NCBI RefSeq assembly: GCF_025359345.1
Contig: NZ_JANYGQ010000022.1
Coordinates: forward strand, 186,001 to 250,000
DNA: 64,000 bases
Reading direction: 5' to 3'
From: Mucilaginibacter sp.
Lineage (GTDB): Bacteria; Bacteroidota; Bacteroidia; Sphingobacteriales; Sphingobacteriaceae
Position 1 is the stretch's first letter, and every line of letters begins with the position of its first letter. A program made the translations under genes and the position numbers. Of the stretch, positions 7,694-15,264 are shown one piece after another. The notes under the pieces are model-generated. The model had not been told where the DNA came from and made no database searches. It was given only the letters and a program-made list of their open reading frames with translations.

Positions 7694-9034
7694 ATGAAAG
7701 CAATTAAACTGACCTTGTTTTTGGCGTTCCTGTTAAGCGCCAGTGTCTCACCGGCCCAAAGCCTTTGGAAATACTTTACCCCAGCCGACTTTGCGGCGCG
7801 CCGGGCCAAATTAATGGAGAAAATTGGCGATGGCGTGGCCATTATACAAGGCGCTGAACCTACAGAAGCCTACATTAAATTCAGGCAGGATAATAACTTC
7901 TATTATTTAACGGGGGTTGAATTTCCCAGCTCGGTATTGATATTAAATGGCAAAACAAAAACGGCTACGCTATTGGTTCCCGAGGGGCGTTTTGCGGATA
8001 TAAAGGATGAGGCGTTGATTAAGCCAGGCCCGGACGCGGCAAAAGAATACCAAATGACCAGCGTGTTGCCCAAATCCGCAATGACAAATTTACTGGCACG
8101 CCTGGCCGGTGGAAATCAAACCTTTTACCTGGTTACCTCGCCCGGCGAAACCGCTGAAATGACCCGCGACCGCGGCGAAGTTTTCATCAACACACGCTTA
8201 AGCGACCCATGGGACGGCAGAATATCAAAAGAGGCCAACTTTGCGAATAAAATTAAGGAGCGTTTTCCGCTGGTAACTATTAAAAGCCTTAGCCCAACGC
8301 TTGACACTATGCGCTGGGTGAAGGATGCCAAGGAAATTGCTGTAATAAAAGAATGCGGAAAAATAGGCGCGCACGGTTTTGACGAGGCGATGCGCGTTAC
8401 ACGCCCGGGTATTTACGAGTACCAGGTAGTTGCCGCCTGCGACTTTGTTTACCAAAATGAGGGTGCTATGAGTCCATCCTATTTCCCCATTGCGGCTTCG
8501 GCCGAACGTGGCTTAAGCTGGCACTACAACGCCAACAATCACACCATTAAAGCCGGCGACGTTATGATGATGGATTATGCCCCCGAGTTAAACTATTACT
8601 CAACCGATATTACGCGCACCTGGCCGGTAGAGGGTAAGTTCACCGAAAAGCAATTGGCCATGTATAACTGCATTAAGGATGCATCTGAAACGGTCATAGC
8701 AGCTATGAAGCCAGGTATAACCGTAGAGCAGATGAATGATATTGCCAAACGGGTGTACGCCAAACATGGGTTCGAAAAATATTACCCGGGCGGGATAGGC
8801 CATTACGTAGGCATGGCAGTGCACGATGTTGGGCCCTACGATAAACCATTTGTGCCGGGCGTAGTTTTCAACGTTGAACCCATAATAGAAGATAAAGACA
8901 TGAAGATGCACCTGCGGATTGAGGACACCATAATCATCACCGAAACCGGGGCAATAAATGCAACTGCCGGTACCCCTACCGACCCTGAAAGCATGTATAA
9001 ACTGATGAAGGAAAAAGGAATAGGCGAAAAGTAG
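7694..9034 (+). CDS. Secreted Xaa-Pro aminopeptidase-like M24 metallopeptidase
   Basis: I place the start at the ATG at 7694, because it opens a signal peptide (KLTLFLAFLLSASVSPAQ); an in-frame upstream start at 7619 would bury it. The 446-residue product has an AMP_N domain (about residues 25-170) and a C-terminal pita-bread domain with all five metal ligands: MMDYAPEL, STDITRTWPV, GIGHYVGMAVHD, FNVEPIIED and RIEDTIIIT. This predicts a dinuclear-metal aminopeptidase cleaving Xaa-Pro bonds in the periplasm. It is followed by a strong bidirectional terminator at 9063-9099. Confidence 0.88.
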   Translation: MKAIKLTLFLAFLLSASVSPAQSLWKYFTPADFAARRAKLMEKIGDGVAIIQGAEPTEAYIKFRQDNNFYYLTGVEFPSSVLILNGKTKTATLLVPEGRFADIKDEALIKPGPDAAKEYQMTSVLPKSAMTNLLARLAGGNQTFYLVTSPGETAEMTRDRGEVFINTRLSDPWDGRISKEANFANKIKERFPLVTIKSLSPTLDTMRWVKDAKEIAVIKECGKIGAHGFDEAMRVTRPGIYEYQVVAACDFVYQNEGAMSPSYFPIAASAERGLSWHYNANNHTIKAGDVMMMDYAPELNYYSTDITRTWPVEGKFTEKQLAMYNCIKDASETVIAAMKPGITVEQMNDIAKRVYAKHGFEKYYPGGIGHYVGMAVHDVGPYDKPFVPGVVFNVEPIIEDKDMKMHLRIEDTIIITETGAINATAGTPTDPESMYKLMKEKGIGEK

Positions 9035-9062
9035 CGAATCATAGTTTAACAAAATTTTAAAT

Positions 9063-9099
9063 AAGAAAGGCCGTTTCAATAACCGAAACGGCCTTTCTT
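9063..9099. terminator. Bidirectional intrinsic terminator
   Basis: A perfect 15-bp stem (AAGAAAGGCCGTTTC and its complement) around the loop AATAACC, with A-rich and T-rich flanks. It lies between the M24 peptidase (ends 9034, rightward) and the thioesterase (ends 9204, leftward), so it can serve both convergent genes. Confidence 0.85.
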
Positions 9100-9203
9100 A
9101 ATTCAATCCATTCCCAACCCAATATAACCAGTGGGGCCTTGCATAGCTCTTGAAAAAATATTTTAATGAAATTTTGGTTTTTTTCTTTTGATAAGATGCT
9201 CTT

Positions 9204-9590
9204 TCATTTAACAATATTTACCGGCTTTTTATTTTCATCAATAGCCACAAAAGTAAAGCTGCCGTGAATCGCCAGCTCGCGGCCTTCTGCATACATTTGT
9301 TCAATATAGATCTCTACATTCACCTTTAAGCTGGTATTGCCTACATGGCTGATCCTGCCAACCAGTTCGATAATCGTACCGGCGGGAATGGACTTTTTAA
9401 AATCAATCTTGTCGCTGCTCACGGTCACCATTACCTGGCGACTAAAGCGGGTAGCGGCTATAAAAGCCACTTCGTCCATCATATGCATGGCCGTTCCGCC
9501 AAATAAAGTGTCGTAATGATTGGTCGTGTTCGGGAAAACCGCTTTGAAAATGCGGGTTTCCGATTGCTGTATGCGTTCTTCTAAATTCAT
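9204..9590 (-). CDS. Acyl-CoA thioesterase, hotdog fold (YciA-like)
   Basis: A 128-residue single hotdog domain. The N-terminal half has NHYDTLFGGTAMHMMDEVAF, where the Asn/His...FGG...MDE pattern is the acyl-CoA thioesterase signature and the Asp is the usual catalytic residue. Strand-rich segments follow (VTVSSDKIDFKKSIPAGTII, VGRISHVGNTSLKVNVEIY). Such enzymes hydrolyse acyl-CoA in the cytoplasm; chain-length preference cannot be read here. Its ATG overlaps the stop of the upstream zinc-ribbon gene (ATGA), so the two are coupled. Confidence 0.9.
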   Translation of the reverse strand: MNLEERIQQSETRIFKAVFPNTTNHYDTLFGGTAMHMMDEVAFIAATRFSRQVMVTVSSDKIDFKKSIPAGTIIELVGRISHVGNTSLKVNVEIYIEQMYAEGRELAIHGSFTFVAIDENKKPVNIVK

Positions 9591-9829
9591 GATCGTTTAA
9601 TCGGAGCCAGTATGGCCCGCATTTTTTGTCGGGTATTATTCGTGCTGATCTCGTGTTTAATGGCCTGGAGGCAATGCCGGCAAAGACAGTCGGTGTAGGT
9701 CAGCCGGATGTAATCCCACTCCGCATCGCTGAAAGCCAGCCCGCTGCATTGGCATTGCAGTATGCTGCCGACCTTGCATTCAAACGGTGAATTACACCGC
9801 GGACAGTGTTTGGGTTCGTGTTGTGCCAT
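9587..9829 (-). CDS. Small cysteine-rich zinc-ribbon protein (CWC-like)
   Basis: An 80-residue protein with eight cysteines and little hydrophobic core: HCPRCNSPFECKVGSILQCQCSG followed by CLCRHCLQAI, a pattern resembling the cysteine-rich CWC family. It probably binds one or two zinc ions. It has no signal peptide, so it is likely cytosolic, and overlaps the downstream thioesterase by four bases. I infer no specific function; the overlap only suggests co-expression. Confidence 0.75.
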   Translation of the reverse strand: MAQHEPKHCPRCNSPFECKVGSILQCQCSGLAFSDAEWDYIRLTYTDCLCRHCLQAIKHEISTNNTRQKMRAILAPIKRS

Positions 9830-9842
9830 AATGGTTAAATAA

Positions 9843-9866
9843 GCCGGGCGGCAAATGCCACCCGGC
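9843..9866 (-). terminator. Probable metE terminator hairpin
   Basis: Read on the minus strand, GCCGGGTGGC-ATTT-GCCGCCCGGC forms a 10-bp stem with one wobble pair 14-37 nt after the metE stop, followed by a weak T-rich run (TTATTT). Confidence 0.6.
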
Positions 9867-9879
9867 AGATATTAAAAAT

Positions 9880-12186
9880 TTAAACAGTAACAGTTTCGCG
9901 CATTGCGGTAGCAGCTGCTACCATTTCAACCAAAGCCTTTTTGGTTTCGTCCCAGCCGCGGGTTTTTAAACCGCAATCCGGGTTTACCCAAAGCTGACTT
10001 TCGGGTATCACCGCTTCTGCTTTTTTCAGCAGGTTAATCATTTCCGCCCGGTTGGGTACCCGCGGCGAGTGGATATCGTAAACCCCCGGCCCGATTTCGT
10101 TCGGATATTTAAAATCAGCGAAAACATCCAGCAGTTCCATTTGGGAGCGCGAGGTTTCAATGGTAATTACATCGGCGTCCATATCAGCTATGCTTTTTAT
10201 GATGTCATTAAACTCCGAATAGCACATATGGGTATGTATCTGGGTATCATCCTGCACACCACTGGCGGAGATCCGGAAGGCTTTAACCGCCCAATCGAGG
10301 TAAGCTTGCCAGTCTGCTTTTCGTAACGGCAGTCCCTCACGAATAGCGGGCTCATCAATCTGTATAATTTTGATGCCCGCTTTTTCCAGGTCAACAACTT
10401 CATCACGTATGGCGAAAGCAATTTGCGTACAGGTTTCCGAACGGGGCTGATCGTTCCTAACGAACGACCATTGAAGGATGGTTACAGGTCCTGTCAACAT
10501 GCCCTTCATCCACTTTTTGGTTAAGGATTGCGCATAGCCCGACCATTTAACTGTCATAGGTTCGGGGCGGGATACATCACCATAGATAATAGGTGGTTTA
10601 ACGCACCGGCTGCCATAGCTTTGCACCCAGCCGTTTTGGGTAAAGGTAAATCCGGCCAGTTGTTCTCCGAAATACTCCACCATGTCATTACGTTCAAATT
10701 CGCCATGCACCAAAACATCCAGGCCTATCTCCTCCTGCCATTTTACCGCTTTTTCTGTTTCCTCTTCGATCAGGTTATTGTATTCTGCTTCAGACAACGT
10801 GCCTTTTTTGAATTGTGCGCGCCAGCTTCGTACTTCAGCTGTTTGCGGAAACGAGCCGATGGTAGTTGTTGCAAATAAAGACAGGCGCAGCAGTTCCTGC
10901 TGTTGTATTTTTCGCGCCGGGAAGGCCGAACGGCGGTGAGCATCTTTTTCGGTGATTGAACTTACCCGCTGTTTAACCGCCGGATTGTGTATTAGGGCCG
11001 AGCCGTTCCGGTTAGTATTGGCTAATATATTTTCAGCCAACTCACGCTGACAACTGCCGCCGGACACGGTAATATTTTTAAGCAATACCACCTCATTTAT
11101 TTTTTGTTTGGCAAAAGCCAGCCATTGTTTAATACCTATTGTAAGTACCGCTTCGTTTGTTTCACTGTCGAGGTCGCAGGGTGAATGCACCAGCGAACAG
11201 GATGGCGCTATCCATACGCGGTCAGCGCCAAGTTTTTCAACTGCTTTGCCAATAATGGCCAGCGAAGCTTCAAAATCGTTCTTCCAGATATTGCGGCCGT
11301 CGACGATACCTAACGAAAGGATTGTTTTTTCCGGCAAATGCGCGATTACTTCCGCTAACTGCTGCGGCGCTCGAACTAAGTCAATGTGCAATGCGTCCAC
11401 AGGCAACGAAGTGGCCAACGCGGCATTATTACCAAGGCTTTCAAAATAGGTAGCTATTTCTATTTTTAAGAAAGGGAACTCTTTGCGGATCTGTTTATAG
11501 GTGTCTTTATAGGTTTGTTGCTCTTTTTCAGACAGGTCAAGCGTCAGGAAAGGCTCATCAAACTGTATCCATTCTACGCCCAAAGTTTTTAACCTGGTAA
11601 TAATCTCTAAATAAACCGGCAACAAGTTTTTAATCAGGTCCAGCTTTTGAAAACCGGCTTCTTTTTCTTTGCCCAGTAGCAGGTACGTCACCGGGCCGAT
11701 CAATACTGGTTTTGTAATTATGCCCAATTGTTTGGCATCATAAAACTCATCGATAATTTTAGTCGAAAACAGTTTGAATTGCTGATCCTTATAAAACTCG
11801 GGCACAATGTAATGGTAGTTGGTATCAAACCACTTGGTCATTTCCATTGCTACGATATCCAGCCCATCTTTCTGATAGCCACGGGCCATCGCGAAGTAGA
11901 GGTCAAGTTCGTCATTCCCTTTTTGTTGGATCACTTCGTGGTAACGTTTCGGGATGGTGCCAAACATAAATGAGTGGTCTAATACCTGGTCGTAAAAAGA
12001 GAAATCATTTGAAGGGATTAGGTCGATACCGGCTTCTTTTTGTAATTGCCAGTTTTCATGACGAATGTTTTTACCTACGGTCTGCACATTTCTCAGCCCG
12101 GTTTTGCCTGCCCAGTAATTCTCGCAGACTTTTTTTAATTCACGTTGGCTACCAATACGCGGGTAGCCTAGATTTTGCGTTAGCAT
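9880..12186 (-). CDS. metE: Cobalamin-independent methionine synthase
   Basis: A 768-residue MetE of normal length that transfers the methyl group of 5-methyltetrahydropteroyl-glutamate to homocysteine. The N-terminus MLTQNLGYPRIGSQRELKK is family-typical, as is the inter-domain GSFPQTAEVR. The zinc/homocysteine site of the C-terminal barrel is intact: HTHMCYSEF (His and Cys ligands), ITIETSRSQME and the last ligand in NPDCGLKTRGW. The leader carries a cobalamin riboswitch at about 12360-12530, predicting repression when B12 is available for a MetH-type enzyme encoded elsewhere. Confidence 0.98.
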   Translation of the reverse strand: MLTQNLGYPRIGSQRELKKVCENYWAGKTGLRNVQTVGKNIRHENWQLQKEAGIDLIPSNDFSFYDQVLDHSFMFGTIPKRYHEVIQQKGNDELDLYFAMARGYQKDGLDIVAMEMTKWFDTNYHYIVPEFYKDQQFKLFSTKIIDEFYDAKQLGIITKPVLIGPVTYLLLGKEKEAGFQKLDLIKNLLPVYLEIITRLKTLGVEWIQFDEPFLTLDLSEKEQQTYKDTYKQIRKEFPFLKIEIATYFESLGNNAALATSLPVDALHIDLVRAPQQLAEVIAHLPEKTILSLGIVDGRNIWKNDFEASLAIIGKAVEKLGADRVWIAPSCSLVHSPCDLDSETNEAVLTIGIKQWLAFAKQKINEVVLLKNITVSGGSCQRELAENILANTNRNGSALIHNPAVKQRVSSITEKDAHRRSAFPARKIQQQELLRLSLFATTTIGSFPQTAEVRSWRAQFKKGTLSEAEYNNLIEEETEKAVKWQEEIGLDVLVHGEFERNDMVEYFGEQLAGFTFTQNGWVQSYGSRCVKPPIIYGDVSRPEPMTVKWSGYAQSLTKKWMKGMLTGPVTILQWSFVRNDQPRSETCTQIAFAIRDEVVDLEKAGIKIIQIDEPAIREGLPLRKADWQAYLDWAVKAFRISASGVQDDTQIHTHMCYSEFNDIIKSIADMDADVITIETSRSQMELLDVFADFKYPNEIGPGVYDIHSPRVPNRAEMINLLKKAEAVIPESQLWVNPDCGLKTRGWDETKKALVEMVAAATAMRETVTV

Positions 12187-12359
12187 TTCTTTTAATGATT
12201 AAATGAATAATTCAGTTAAAAGCTCCTGGCTAAACTTCGCAATGCAAGGGATAATAAAAAAGGGAGGATTGCGTGCAGGCGATTACTATAGAGAATTAAT
12301 AGCATCGTAACACACCAAACCAGACCCTGCTTCATACCGCGAAAGCATTGTCAATTCAG

Positions 12360-12530
12360 TATGGCAGGTCTCCTGACTTGTAACATTTTTGCCGCCCTTC
12401 CCATCCGTTGGTTAACAGAAAGTGGACATCATTGGCAAAAACTTTTTGTGTTACTTACAGTTGCGCGACAGTCCGTGATTTGCACACGATTCCCTATTAA
12501 TCTACACTTAAGTAAAACCTATACCGGTTG
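12360..12530 (-). promoter_or_regulatory. Cobalamin (AdoCbl) riboswitch upstream of metE
   Basis: Read on the minus strand the leader shows, in order, GGTTTTACTT, then AGGGAATCGTGTGCAAATCA, GGACTGTCGCGCAACTGTAA (the conserved core) and finally the B12 box AAGTCAGGAGACCTGCC (complement of 12363-12379). Order, spacing and core sequences match the class I cobalamin riboswitch. It ends about 170 nt before the metE start. Ligand binding should lower metE expression; whether by transcription or translation cannot be read with certainty. Confidence 0.95.
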
Positions 12531-12560
12531 ATGAAGGAAAGTAAAGAACTTGTTTCGGGA

Positions 12561-12568
12561 CAAATGTA
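12561..12568 (-). promoter_or_regulatory. Putative metE promoter -7 element
   Basis: The minus strand reads TACATTTG, a perfect TAnnTTTG Bacteroidota -7 element, placed so that transcription would begin about 20 nt before the riboswitch. A clear TTG at -33 was not found. Confidence 0.6.
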
Positions 12569-12649
12569 AGTAAATAAGAGAAAAATATACTATTGCAGTA
12601 ACTCCCGTTAAAAATGGGAATGATGGAATAATAAAAGAAAATCAATCGC

Positions 12650-12706
12650 CCTCCTGCCAGGTGGGCAGGTTGACGGCAACGACGTAACCGTTGCCGATAT
12701 GGGAGG
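12650..12706. other. Possible three-way-junction RNA or palindromic element
   Basis: An outer stem (CCTCCT with GGGAGG) encloses two hairpins: TGCC-AGGTG-GGCA (12655-12667) and CGGCAACG-ACGTAAC-CGTTGCCG (12674-12696). It lies 122 nt after the second sheath gene's stop codon and upstream of the metE promoter. No coding frame explains it. It could be a terminator-like 3' structure or a dispersed palindrome. Confidence 0.4.
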
Positions 12707-12827
12707 CAACGAAATTACACGGGGTTAATTGTTAAAAGATTTCGCCGTGAACGACAGCCTCCAATATTTCTATTGGCTTTTCCACCAACAATAAATGCCT
12801 GACATTTTTCAACTCAGAAACTTCGGA

Positions 12828-13919
12828 CTAACTTGAAGCAGCCATCTGCTGCTGAAACGTAATTACTATAAACTCAGCCGGGTGAATAACCGCGACTTTT
12901 ACAACAACGTTCATAAATCCGTTTAAAATATCATCACCGGTCATAGTTGTTCCCAAACCGCACGCAACTGAGAATGCTTCGCTTGCACTGGCTCCCATCA
13001 GCCCTCCTTCTTTCCATACGGTCGTTAAAAAGCTGCCAATCATTGATGTCACGGCCTCCCAGGTATTTTTATCATTGGGCTGATATATATATGCCTGTGC
13101 TGCAAGTTTGCAGGACTGCTCAATAAAAATCAATGTTCTTCGTACAGGCAGGTATCTCCAGTCCTGGTCGTTGCCATCGAGCGTGCGGGCGCCCCAAACC
13201 AAAATGCCGAGGCCGTTAAAAAATCTTATGGAGTTAATTGATTTCCCTGAAACTGCGTCCACATTTAAGTTTGCTTGTTGGGTGTCTGTCAAATTAATTG
13301 GCAGCGAGGCCGCGCCAACGATCGATGTATTTGCCGGGGCCTGCCACGGGCCAACCTCGTTATCCGTTGTAGTTATAACCCCGGCCATCGCCGCGCTTGC
13401 CGGCAATAAATTGGTATCCGCCAGTATATAAGTAATAACCTGGCTGTAGGTGCGGCTGGCATTAAGCAGTGCACTATTATTTTGTGCAACTGTTAAAGGT
13501 GGATTACCGGGGTTTTGAATATTGTTTAAAATGGCGTTTATATTAGGATCGGGATTTGTGGGCGGATTGATTATTGGAGCCAACTGTGATACATCACCGC
13601 CAAAAAGGTTAGTATAATCAATATCCGGTGATTGCATAACGGTGATACCAATAAAGGGATAGTAGGCCGTGCCATAGTCGAGGCCAACAACACCGGTACC
13701 ATTCCTGAAGGTTTCAATATCAGTTGTATATTGGATAGGGTCGGGCGCCTTGCCTCCTATAATGTCAAAAATACTGACGGCGGTTCCCATGTTCGAACAT
13801 TGCTGCAGCATGGCCTCCATCAGGGTTGAATTATCTGCAACAGAAAGTAAAGTAGCCTCGGGGCAAATGTACATGGTTGGTTCCTGCTCATTCAGCAGTA
13901 AATAAAGGCCGGCCATCAA
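12828..13919 (-). CDS. C-terminal fragment of sheath 2, downstream of the amber codon
   Basis: The first usable start after the TAG is a TTG at 13919 (then ATG at 13916), giving about 363 residues. This leaves out 47 sheath-like codons (13920-14060) that follow the TAG in frame, including the RLFYENGGG motif, so reinitiation at 13919 would not give a complete core. It contains NPNINAILNNIQ linker sequence and the intact C-terminal sheath domain (YLPVRRTLIFIEQSCKLAAQ). Its own stop is also TAG. Best treated as part of the interrupted gene. Confidence 0.7.
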   Translation of the reverse strand: MMAGLYLLLNEQEPTMYICPEATLLSVADNSTLMEAMLQQCSNMGTAVSIFDIIGGKAPDPIQYTTDIETFRNGTGVVGLDYGTAYYPFIGITVMQSPDIDYTNLFGGDVSQLAPIINPPTNPDPNINAILNNIQNPGNPPLTVAQNNSALLNASRTYSQVITYILADTNLLPASAAMAGVITTTDNEVGPWQAPANTSIVGAASLPINLTDTQQANLNVDAVSGKSINSIRFFNGLGILVWGARTLDGNDQDWRYLPVRRTLIFIEQSCKLAAQAYIYQPNDKNTWEAVTSMIGSFLTTVWKEGGLMGASASEAFSVACGLGTTMTGDDILNGFMNVVVKVAVIHPAEFIVITFQQQMAASS

Positions 13920-14060
13920 GTCGTTTAATTGGACGTTTGGATTTATTATTTGCTCTCCCGGGGTAATGGGTTTTCCGGATGGCGGTCCGTAACTCCCTAC
14001 TGAAACGATGTAGGCATCGCCTCCCCCATTTTCATAAAAAAGCCGGATGCTGTTATATAG

Positions 14061-14408
14061 CTAATATATGGTATTAGGGTCGGGTACTATTGAGTAATAA
14101 TCACCATTTATAACCATATAATTTTTGTATGTCGGCTGGCTTTTTTGTTGCATTAAATAATACTGGGGACTATATTGTTTGGCCGGCGCGGCAGGTACAG
14201 GTGAGTCGGGAAAACAATAAAACGCCTGGAAGTCGGCAAATGAAGTAATTTTTTGAGCCACATTGGTGTACGACTTTCCTTCGTAAGATGCCAGCGGGGT
14301 GTAACCTATAAATGCAGGAACAGCCGTTGGAATTCCAACTACAGAATTTGGGAAAGCATTTATTTCGTTAATGTATACGCCGGGAGATTTGATATTAGAT
14401 AAATTCAT
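14061..14408 (-). CDS. N-terminal fragment of sheath 2, up to the amber codon
   Basis: This is the 115-residue product if TAG terminates. It covers the N-terminal arm and first domain of a sheath (IKSPGVYINEI, VPAFIGYTPL) and ends at PDPNTIY just before the core strand. Alone it could not form a contractile subunit. The codon before the TAG is TAT, and sheaths of this type commonly have a Tyr-Tyr/Leu-Tyr stretch here, so TAG may replace a Tyr codon by one base change (inference). Confidence 0.7.
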   Translation of the reverse strand: MNLSNIKSPGVYINEINAFPNSVVGIPTAVPAFIGYTPLASYEGKSYTNVAQKITSFADFQAFYCFPDSPVPAAPAKQYSPQYYLMQQKSQPTYKNYMVINGDYYSIVPDPNTIY

Positions 14409-14507
14409 AGCTTCCTGTTTTTGTATAGGAGGTGTAATGATATAGGTTTATTAGCTTTGAAATATACGACAAATAATTATTCGCCATTATAATTGTATGA
14501 AATTTGT

Positions 14508-14563
14508 TGATTAAATCAGATGATTAAATAATTTGATTAAATCAAAAACGCTTTTTATATTTG
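14508..14563 (+). promoter_or_regulatory. TetR gene promoter with three phased operator repeats
   Basis: TGATTAAAT occurs at 14508, 14521 and 14534, spaced exactly 13 bp; the first and third extend to TGATTAAATCA, a near-palindrome. The third overlaps TTG at 14533-14535 which, with TATATTTG at 14556-14563 (20-bp spacer), makes a good Bacteroidota promoter. A related site lies before the TolC gene. Autoregulation by the TetR protein is inferred. Confidence 0.75.
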
Positions 14564-14589
14564 TCCCGTCAACCATCGCAACAAAAGAA

Positions 14590-15198
14590 ATGGACGAACA
14601 AGAAAAAGCTGAAGTTAACCTGTCGACCGAGGAAAAGTTTAAGGAAGCCGCGCGTATTGTATTCACTAAAAAAGGATATGCGGCTACCAAAACCAGGAAT
14701 ATTGCCGAACAGGCCGGACTTAACCTGGCGCTTTTAAACTACTACTTCCGCAGCAAAGAGAAACTTTTCGAGATTATTATGATCGAGAAAGTGCAACAGC
14801 TTTTTGCCTTTATATCGCCTGCCCTGAATGACACAAACACCAGCCTGGAAGAAAAAATTGATTGGGTGGCTGTTAATTATATCGAAATGCTGACCAAAAA
14901 CCCCGACCTGCCAATTTTTGTATTGAGCGAGATAAGGACCAACCCAGAGCGTTTTGCCAAAATAATACAGCTAAACACGTTTGTTTTAAAATCGCATTTT
15001 GTAAAACAACTGGCAGAGCGTAAACCAGGCATTAACCCGGTGCAGCTTTTCCTCAACTTTTTAGGTATGCTGATATTTCCGTTTATTGCCAAGCCTGTTT
15101 TTCACTCAACCAGCGCCATGAGCGACGATATGTTTAACCAATTGCTGGAGGACCGTAAAACACTGGTTCCCAAATGGATGAAATTAATGCTCGAATAG
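14590..15198 (+). CDS. TetR/AcrR-family repressor of the exporter operon
   Basis: I choose the ATG at 14590 (202 residues), because the in-frame start at 14533 would lie inside the promoter/operator. The N-terminal helix-turn-helix is clear: EAARIVFTKKGYAATKTRNI then AEQAGLNLALLNYYFRSKEK (about residues 20-60). The C-terminal ligand domain is helical and variable, so the inducer is unknown. It is divergent from the second sheath gene and lies directly before the TolC-HlyD-ABC genes. The TGATTAAATCA-type repeats in front of it and at 15220-15240 are the likely operators. Confidence 0.9.
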   Translation: MDEQEKAEVNLSTEEKFKEAARIVFTKKGYAATKTRNIAEQAGLNLALLNYYFRSKEKLFEIIMIEKVQQLFAFISPALNDTNTSLEEKIDWVAVNYIEMLTKNPDLPIFVLSEIRTNPERFAKIIQLNTFVLKSHFVKQLAERKPGINPVQLFLNFLGMLIFPFIAKPVFHSTSAMSDDMFNQLLEDRKTLVPKWMKLMLE

Positions 15199-15219
15199 GA
15201 GAAAAAAATTTGCCTTAAG

Positions 15220-15240
15220 TTTAATCAAATGACTAAATCA
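15220..15240 (+). promoter_or_regulatory. Putative second TetR operator, before the TolC gene
   Basis: TTTAATCA-AATGACTAAATCA contains two copies of the TGATTAAA-type half-site in opposite orientation, 25 nt before the TolC-family start. No TAnnTTTG element was found here, so the exporter genes may also be transcribed from the TetR promoter. Confidence 0.5.
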
Positions 15241-15264
15241 AAATATTAAATAAATTAATACTAC

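Larger units (their letters stand above)
12828..14408 (-). pseudogene. Second contractile sheath gene, interrupted by one in-frame TAG
   Basis: Read from the ATG at 14408 to the stop at 12828 this is one continuous frame of 526 codons, close to the 536 of sheath 1, with a single internal TAG at 14061-14063. The N-terminal part has SPGVYINEINAFPNSVVGIP and TAVPAFIGYTPLAS. Just after the TAG comes LYNSIRLFYENGGGDAYIVS, the sheath core motif, and the C-terminus carries ILVWGARTLDGNDQDWRYLP and AYIYQPNDKNTWEAV. Everything after the TAG is sheath-like with no frameshift. It is either a young pseudogene, a sequencing error, or a suppressed amber. The gene stands alone, 8 kb from the eCIS operon. 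Confidence 0.85.

Noticed and set aside
7619..7696. Upstream in-frame start of the M24 peptidase
   Set aside because: It would place extra residues before a clean signal peptide; ATG 7694 preferred.
14533..14592. TTG start for the TetR regulator at 14533
   Set aside because: It lies inside the operator/-33 region; ATG 14590 gives the normal TetR N-terminus.
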